Source: Strigamia acuminata (taxonomy: Eukaryota > Arthropoda > Chilopoda > Geophilomorpha > Linotaeniidae). From it: 64,000 nucleotides of DNA. The DNA is taken from positions 8,184,001 to 8,248,000 of the forward strand of contig OX442322.1 in NCBI GenBank assembly GCA_949358305.1, given 5' to 3'. The notes under the pieces were generated by a model. That model was not told where the DNA came from, searched no databases, and saw only the letters and a program-made list of their open reading frames with translations. Of the stretch, positions 63,322 to 64,000 are shown piece after piece; within the stretch, counting starts at the first letter, position 1, and the number at the start of each line of letters is the position of its first letter. The translations under genes and the position numbers were made by a program.

Positions 63322-64000
63322 TTAAAGTTGAAAAATCCCTCCAATCAGTTTGTTAAGACGGTCGGACGACAGCCATTTGGTAAAAATGTCTGCAATGTTG
63401 ACGTCGCCGGGAATTTTTCGAAGTTGAAATCGCTTGGCCACATACCACTCCCTCAACCAATGGTACCTCACGCGAATGTGCTTAGTCTTGCTATTCTCGA
63501 CATCGTTCGACGTGAATTGAATCGATGCGAGAGCGTCGGAGTATACGATTGGCGATGATAAACGATTAAGAAATGGGAGTTGATGGAATACATGATCAAG
63601 CCAGTATAGTTCTTTCACGCATTCCACGAGGGCGATGAATTCAGCTTCCATCGTGGAACACGCTACTGACGATTGCTTTTTACAGCTCCATCCGATGGGT
63701 ATGTTGCCAATAAAGGTAATGAAACCGCCGAAACTCAGAGATGTTGCGGTGTCGGAGGCCCACGAAGCGTCGGTACATGCCCAAAGTTGGCTCGAGTTGC
63801 ATCCGGAAAGTTCGATCATGTAGTCGGCCGTATTTGCTACGTATCTCAAAACTTGAAGTAATGCCCGAATATGTGATTCATCGTAGCAGTTGTTGTATTG
63901 GGACAAAGCGATGATCGAATATAAAATGTCCGGACGTGTTCTTGAAGCCAAAAAGAGTAATGATCCGATTAGCGAGCGGTATGGAAAATCTGGTAAATTT
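63322..64000 (-). CDS. Copia polyprotein, RNase H end (partial, runs off the window)
   Basis: The frame is open from the window edge (NLPDFPYRSLIGSLLFLASRT) to the stop at 63322, so no start is in view. It carries the Copia-type end of RT (PYRSLIGSLL, RPDILYSI) and RNase H: the first Asp in CTDASWASD, KKQSSVACSTMEAEFIAL, YSDALASIQ, SKTKHIRVRYHWLRE and NIADIFTKWL. It shows no stop or frameshift. Copia elements carry integrase before RT, and this would lie further right. Confidence 0.92.
   Translation of the reverse strand, partial: NLPDFPYRSLIGSLLFLASRTRPDILYSIIALSQYNNCYDESHIRALLQVLRYVANTADYMIELSGCNSSQLWACTDASWASDTATSLSFGGFITFIGNIPIGWSCKKQSSVACSTMEAEFIALVECVKELYWLDHVFHQLPFLNRLSSPIVYSDALASIQFTSNDVENSKTKHIRVRYHWLREWYVAKRFQLRKIPGDVNIADIFTKWLSSDRLNKLIGGIFQL

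Larger units (their letters stand above)
62547..64000 (-). mobile_element. Cop: Copia/Ty1 retrotransposon, 3' part only
   Basis: It comprises 3' LTR, polypurine tract and RNase H, inserted into Bel-E3 gag. The five bases AAGCG (62542-62546) next to the LTR should be repeated at the unseen 5' end. It is the youngest layer of the right nest within view. Confidence 0.85.

Overview
The window is a nest of long-terminal-repeat (LTR) retrotransposons from an animal genome, most likely an invertebrate. Bel/Pao elements dominate, the intergenic DNA is AT-rich, and primer sites match an animal-type tRNA-His. I see no host gene, tRNA, rRNA or bacterial feature. Names used here are my own labels: Bel-A (copies A1, A2), Bel-B, Bel-C, Bel-E (copies E1, E2, E3), Bel-TK, LTR-Ulp, Gyp and Cop.

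Left nest, 1-24645, mostly minus strand. A Bel-E1 remnant (22563-24290) is interrupted by Bel-C (1-22562), a non-coding element with long LTRs. Bel-C is interrupted by Bel-A1 (1531-16156), which has an intact 1744-residue gag-protease-RT-RNase H-integrase polyprotein. Bel-A1 is interrupted in its leader by LTR-Ulp (8572-13878), a 5.3-kb element that has a gag remnant and a Ulp1/SENP-type cysteine protease ORF but no pol.

Middle, 24644-32087. A satellite with a 140-bp unit is split by Bel-TK (25191-31777). Bel-TK keeps gag and the protease-like region, but its RT, RNase H and integrase are replaced, in frame and without introns, by a complete TK1-type thymidine kinase. This is the most unusual object in the window.

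Right nest, 32088-64000. Bel-A2 (plus strand, decayed) enters the same satellite. It is split by Bel-B (34671-44235; intact 1753-residue polyprotein, LTRs that look identical), then by Gyp (44714-52368; gag and pol, integrase core deleted), then by Bel-E2 (from 56098). Bel-E2 is hit in its leader by Bel-E3 (from 57487, opposite strand), and Bel-E3 gag is hit by a Copia element, Cop, that runs off the right edge.

Target-site duplications of 4 bp are visible for Bel-A1 (AACC), Bel-B (CTGT), Bel-TK (CATC), Gyp (AGGA) and LTR-Ulp (ATAT), so the order of insertion can be read directly. Three leader features recur across the Bel families: a tRNA-His-like primer site, often split by inserted bases; a stem-loop with compensatory stem changes; and an open frame that ends just after that stem-loop. 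Next to the 3' LTR they share a CGCCGGCA-type motif where a polypurine tract is expected. Bel-TK, LTR-Ulp, Bel-C and Gyp all lack enzymes needed to copy or integrate themselves, so they would depend on complete elements such as Bel-B.
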